Source: Gammaproteobacteria bacterium (GTDB lineage Bacteria; Pseudomonadota; Gammaproteobacteria; Steroidobacterales; Woeseiaceae). From it: DNA of 64,000 nucleotides. The notes below the pieces were generated by a model. That model saw only the letters and a list, made by a program, of their open reading frames with translations. It searched no databases and had not been told where the DNA came from. This document shows positions 60,501-64,000 of the stretch, one piece after another; the stretch's first letter is position 1; the number at the start of each line of letters is the position of its first letter. The position numbers and the translations under genes were made by a program. The stretch lies in assembly GCA_029865385.1 (NCBI GenBank), contig JAOUGX010000002.1, forward strand, positions 1 through 64,000, given 5' to 3'.

Positions 60501-62942
60501 ATGTACGAGAAACACTTCGGTCTCAAGTCCAGGCCGTTTCGCTCCAGGCTCGAACCCTCCGCCATATTTGTCGGGCCGGCGCAGGTCAAGGTCATGGCTG
60601 GCTTGAAAAAAGCGCTGGCCGTGTCCGATGCGGTCGTTGCTTTGACCGGCCCTGTCGGCGTAGGCAAATCCACGATAGTCAATCGCGCACTGGAAGGCAT
60701 CAGCCCCAAACGGGTCGTCGCACATGTCGGCCGTATGCAACTCGCTGCGGACGAAGTACTGGAGCTGTTGCTTACCGAATTCGATGTCAGCCGCCAGCCG
60801 AACGGCACGATTCAGCGCTTCGCTGCGTTCAAGCGACTGTTGCACGACTGGGCGCTTGCCGGCACCCGCGCTTACATCGTCGTGGAAGATGCCGAACGTA
60901 TCGGCACCGACGCCCTGATCGAGTTGGAAGCCTTGACGGCGGCAGACAGTGGTGACGGAACCGGCGCAAGCATCGTAATGATGGGGCAGGCGTCGCTGTC
61001 CGAACTGGTATCGACCCCGGCCCTCGCCCGACTTCGGCAGCGAATTCGGCTGCGCCAGAACGTGGATCCGTTCAATGCCGCCGAGCTGCAGGGATACCTC
61101 AAGCATTGCATTCGAGCCGCCGGTGGAGAATTCGACGAGATCTTCGATCCGGGCGCACTCGACATGATCTTCCGTTGCTCGGACGGAATACCGAGAGTAG
61201 TCAACAATCTGTGCGAATCTGTACTGGCGGCCGCTGCAGAAGCTAATGCCGCTATCGTGATGCCGCAACTCGTACAACATGTCGCCCAGGAGCAATTTGG
61301 AATTCAACCAGCACCGGCGCAACGCAACAAGCCCGAAGCCGATGCAGCGGTACAGACCAATCAGAAACCTGGCGTCGCAGATAAGGCTGACAACAAGGCT
61401 GCCGCGACTAAATCCGAAGCCAAACCGGTTGCAGTGCCCGTACCGAGCTCCAGCGCGACTGCCTCATCCGAGGCCGTCAAAAAGAATGCGAGGAATTCGC
61501 CGACCGTGCCCGTTCCGGCAGCCATCCCCGCGGCTGCAGAAATTCGGCAAATTGAGCGCGACAACGCAACCGAAGCGGCGCCGGACGCTAAACGGCCGGT
61601 CGAACCCGCGGCAAGTGGCTTCGAGTCGTTGCCGGTTTCCGAATTCACGGCGAATCCCCATCCGCAACCCGTATCGGCATCCAGAAAAGCCGAAGAGGCG
61701 AAACCCGAAATCACCTCGAAGCCGGTGCCGGTGGCCTCTGATTCCGCAGCCGCCGTGGACCACAGCGAGATTCCTCATCTGATTCAGGACACGCAGCCCG
61801 AACTGACGGCCCTGAGCGACGACAGCGACCTACCCGATTTGAAGGACCTGATCGTGGAGCCTGCGACCGGTGCAAAGCCGGCCGCTGATCGCGACCCAAG
61901 CATGCGCCTCCCGACGCTGAATGACATTCCGACCTTGTCAAGCGAGATGAAGGTTTCACAGTCGAAAAATACCGCGCAATCGACACCGGTCAAGTCGGCA
62001 CGGAGTTCGCCTGCCAGCCCGACTAAACCCAGGGCGCAACCGGCGGCCGCGAGTATCGAAGACGACGACATCCCAAAACTGGAAGCGACCATCACCGAAA
62101 TTCCGGCATGGGATCGCGATCCGACATTGGCGGAATTGAGGCCCGATATTGCTGCGCTCGAAGAGGCGCTGGCCGTCCCAGCGGACCCGTCGCCAATTCC
62201 ACCGGCCAAGCCGGACCAGCCGCCTGAACCAGCGCCGAAAGGAAAGGCGAAATCAAAGCCATTCGATCTTCCAGAGATCACTCTTGAAAAGGAGCTCAAG
62301 GTTAAGGAAATCGCGGCTCAGGAACAGCTGCTGAAAAAGGCGAGACCCGATACGCATGAAGCGGATATCGATGCGCCGGCAAAACGCAATCGCGGGTTCG
62401 ATCTGGACAGGCTTGCGGCCGAGCTGGGTAAGGCGCGTTCACTGGAAGATGTGGACGACAAGCTGGCCGAAACGCTGTTCGGTGAAGAAATGGCAAACGC
62501 GGCAGCCGAAGTCGCCGCAATGGTCGCCGCCGATGAGGCCGCAAAGAAAAAAGAAACTGCCAGTTCCGCCAAAAAGGAACCGCAGCTGTCGCTGGAAAAG
62601 CCCGCCGCACCGCTGAAAGCAGAACATCCGCCAGCAGCCCCCGCGAAAGCCAGGGCACAAAGCACGCCGGCAAATTCGGCCCGAAAACCGCAGCCACCCG
62701 CTGCGCCGCCTGACGGAACTCCCTCGGGTCCTGCAATCGAAATCACCATGCAGAGTGCACCGGATCCGGCGCCTGCTTCGGACGACCCGACCCCGGAGCC
62801 CATTGAAGAGCAGTTCGGCACGTCGATGACGGCGACGCTGAAAGCGTTGAGTGCCGCGCAGGTCCAGCAAATGGACGAATCCGCCAACGACGACGAGAAG
62901 GCGCCGCGGCGCCTGTTCGGCCTGTTTCGCGGCTCGTCCTGA
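60501..62942 (+). CDS. ExeA-like AAA+ ATPase with a long disordered tail
   Basis: 813 residues. AAA+ domain about 1-270: start MYEKHFGLKSRPFRSRLEPS typical of ExeA/GspA-like proteins, intact Walker A GPVGVGKST (50-58), Walker B AYIVVEDAERI, and PRVVNNLCESVLAAAAEAN. The remaining 540 residues are Pro/Ala/Lys/Glu-rich, mostly disordered, with repeated acidic motifs (DDIPKL, DLPDLKDL, LPTLNDIPTL) and a C-terminal LFGLFRGS. ExeA itself works with ExeB in type II secretion; no such genes are here. It is a paralogue of the AAA-FHA gene at 35387, which has lost the P-loop Lys. Confidence 0.88.
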   Translation: MYEKHFGLKSRPFRSRLEPSAIFVGPAQVKVMAGLKKALAVSDAVVALTGPVGVGKSTIVNRALEGISPKRVVAHVGRMQLAADEVLELLLTEFDVSRQPNGTIQRFAAFKRLLHDWALAGTRAYIVVEDAERIGTDALIELEALTAADSGDGTGASIVMMGQASLSELVSTPALARLRQRIRLRQNVDPFNAAELQGYLKHCIRAAGGEFDEIFDPGALDMIFRCSDGIPRVVNNLCESVLAAAAEANAAIVMPQLVQHVAQEQFGIQPAPAQRNKPEADAAVQTNQKPGVADKADNKAAATKSEAKPVAVPVPSSSATASSEAVKKNARNSPTVPVPAAIPAAAEIRQIERDNATEAAPDAKRPVEPAASGFESLPVSEFTANPHPQPVSASRKAEEAKPEITSKPVPVASDSAAAVDHSEIPHLIQDTQPELTALSDDSDLPDLKDLIVEPATGAKPAADRDPSMRLPTLNDIPTLSSEMKVSQSKNTAQSTPVKSARSSPASPTKPRAQPAAASIEDDDIPKLEATITEIPAWDRDPTLAELRPDIAALEEALAVPADPSPIPPAKPDQPPEPAPKGKAKSKPFDLPEITLEKELKVKEIAAQEQLLKKARPDTHEADIDAPAKRNRGFDLDRLAAELGKARSLEDVDDKLAETLFGEEMANAAAEVAAMVAADEAAKKKETASSAKKEPQLSLEKPAAPLKAEHPPAAPAKARAQSTPANSARKPQPPAAPPDGTPSGPAIEITMQSAPDPAPASDDPTPEPIEEQFGTSMTATLKALSAAQVQQMDESANDDEKAPRRLFGLFRGSS

Positions 62943-63029
62943 CGCAAGCGAGCCACCATCCCGAAAAACCTGAACTCAAGGTAAGATATGCCGATCTCGG
63001 CCGTCCCTTGCGCATCCTAAGGAGCTGAC

Positions 63030-64000
63030 GTGAAACGCCTCATTGCTCGATTCGCATTGCTTTTCGCAGTCGCCGGAGTTGCGTCCTGCGGCGGCGGCGG
63101 TGATTCCGGGTTCGGCGGCGCGGGCCCCGGGAGCAATTCCGGCTGGGTACCCGGATCGTATCTTCAGTCCGGAACATTTTTCGCACGGTGTGCGGCGCCT
63201 CGAAGCGGCATCAACCCGGCGACCGGCCAGTCTTACCCGGATATTCGCGGCACGGCCACTGACGAGAACAATTTTTTGCGTTCCTACAGCAATGAAACCT
63301 ACCTGTGGTACAGCGAAATCACGGATCGGGATCCGGCACTCTACGCAACGCCGCAATACTTCGACCTGCTGAAAACGACCGCGACGACTCCGTCCGGCAG
63401 CCCCAGGGACAAGTTTCATTTCACCTATCCGAGCGACGAATGGTTCCGACTGTCGCAATCGGGCGTTTCCTATGGATATGGTGCCGAGTGGGTTCTGTTA
63501 CGCACCACACCACCGCGAGAGGCGGTTGTTGCTTACACCCAGCCGGGCTCCCCCGCCGTGGCTCCGGGTGCCATGCTTGCCCGCGGTGCGCGCATTCTGT
63601 CCGTCGACGGCGTCGATCTTGCCAATGGCAGCGACGTCGACACGTTGAACGGCGGACTGTTCCCGTCCGCGTCTGGTGAAAGCCACGATTTCGTCGTGCA
63701 GGATCTCGGATCGCAGACGACGCGAAATATTACGATGGTCTCGACAAATATAACCTCGACGCCTGTGCAAAACGTGTCTGTCATTCCTACAGCTGCCGGC
63801 GACGTCGGCTACATCCTCTTCAATGATCACATCGCAACAGCCGAACAGGGCCTGATCGATGCCGTGAATCAGCTTAACGCGAGCAGCATCGTCGACTTGG
63901 TACTGGATCTTCGCTACAACGGCGGCGGTTACCTGGACATCGCCAGCGAGTTCTCCTACATGATTGCGGGCCCCGGTCCGACCGCGGGCCGAATTTTCGA
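63030..64000 (+). CDS. S41-family peptidase, lipoprotein, N-terminal part (runs off the window)
   Basis: 323 codons open to the window edge from a GTG at 63030, with AAGGAG upstream. Lipoprotein signal VKRLIARFALLFAVAGVASCGGGG, then an N-terminal cap (RSYSNETYLWYSEI), a PDZ-like domain (about 150-235: GAMLARGARILSVDGVDL) and the start of the tail-specific-protease core (VDLVLDLRYNGGGYLDIASE). The catalytic Ser-Lys pair lies beyond the window. Such enzymes cleave periplasmic proteins. Confidence 0.88.
   Translation, partial: MKRLIARFALLFAVAGVASCGGGGDSGFGGAGPGSNSGWVPGSYLQSGTFFARCAAPRSGINPATGQSYPDIRGTATDENNFLRSYSNETYLWYSEITDRDPALYATPQYFDLLKTTATTPSGSPRDKFHFTYPSDEWFRLSQSGVSYGYGAEWVLLRTTPPREAVVAYTQPGSPAVAPGAMLARGARILSVDGVDLANGSDVDTLNGGLFPSASGESHDFVVQDLGSQTTRNITMVSTNITSTPVQNVSVIPTAAGDVGYILFNDHIATAEQGLIDAVNQLNASSIVDLVLDLRYNGGGYLDIASEFSYMIAGPGPTAGRIF

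Noticed and set aside
60501-62942. ExeA of a type II secretion system
   Set aside because: The core is ExeA-like, but no exeB or gsp genes are present and the disordered tail is not part of ExeA, so the specific name was not used.
1-64000. CRISPR array, tRNA or rRNA genes
   Set aside because: No regularly spaced repeat, tRNA-like cloverleaf or conserved rRNA segment was recognised anywhere in the window by reading.

Overview
The window is chromosomal DNA of moderately high G+C (about 57-58% by eye), densely coded on both strands. It has no rRNA, tRNA, CRISPR array, phage or insertion sequence that I can recognise. The gene set suggests a heterotrophic, probably marine or sediment, gammaproteobacterium of the Woeseiales / Xanthomonadales-Chromatiales kind. 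It includes a TonB receptor next to a TPR protein, DUF5916, many exported hydrolases and peptidases (S9, S15, M20, S41), penicillin-type acylase, YtcJ-like amidohydrolases, CadC-like winged-helix/TPR proteins, ExeA-like ATPases and MddA. That placement is inference; no marker gene such as rRNA or a ribosomal protein is present.

Layout. 1-3.3 kb: the start of a TPR protein (minus, leaving the window) diverges from a TonB-dependent receptor, followed by a terminator and a decayed outer-membrane-protein remnant. 3.5-9.0 kb: an envelope-stress-like block, with a PspA-family protein, a membrane protein and a VWA protein in one minus-strand operon, divergent from an OmpR-type regulator and a histidine kinase with a very long periplasmic part. 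9.0-14.3 kb: small membrane protein, GAF-GGDEF cyclase, GST, tandem universal stress protein, serine hydrolase, Hsp20. 14.4-24.1 kb: Atm1/HMT-like ABC exporter; DUF5916, amidohydrolase and K+ channel (minus); OsmC, M20 peptidase and two small membrane proteins (plus).

24.1-28.7 kb: a broken TolB-like/TPR gene with a frameshift and a REP-like palindrome at its end, then a 985-residue fusion of a circularly permuted ATP-grasp-like ligase to an M32 carboxypeptidase, the most striking single gene here. 28.7-40.2 kb: ThuA/DUF4350-like protein, class A beta-lactamase with GDN in place of SDN, secreted protein, HutD-like protein, second YtcJ-like amidohydrolase, NmrA-like protein with a histone-H1-like Lys tail, AAA-FHA protein with a degenerate P-loop, small membrane protein, MddA, and a winged-helix/TPR regulator preceded by five phased 11-bp repeats.

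40.3-52.3 kb: cold-shock gene with a clear promoter and long leader, 4,5-DOPA-type dioxygenase, prolyl oligopeptidase, NERD protein, DUF4153 protein, CocE-like hydrolase, a papain-like/alpha-beta-hydrolase fusion, a lipoprotein, RhlE helicase. 52.5-64 kb: an acylase-ABC-2 transporter operon, Rieske oxygenase, a yeast-type cytosine deaminase homologue, a large ExeA-like ATPase with a disordered tail, and the start of an S41 peptidase.

Functionally, the window mixes nutrient scavenging (receptor, peptidases, amidohydrolases, acylase), envelope and general stress responses (PspA/VWA/two-component, Usp, Hsp20, OsmC, Csp) and signalling proteins. Starts were chosen from ribosome-binding sites, signal peptides and family N-termini; where the choice is uncertain this is said in the entry.
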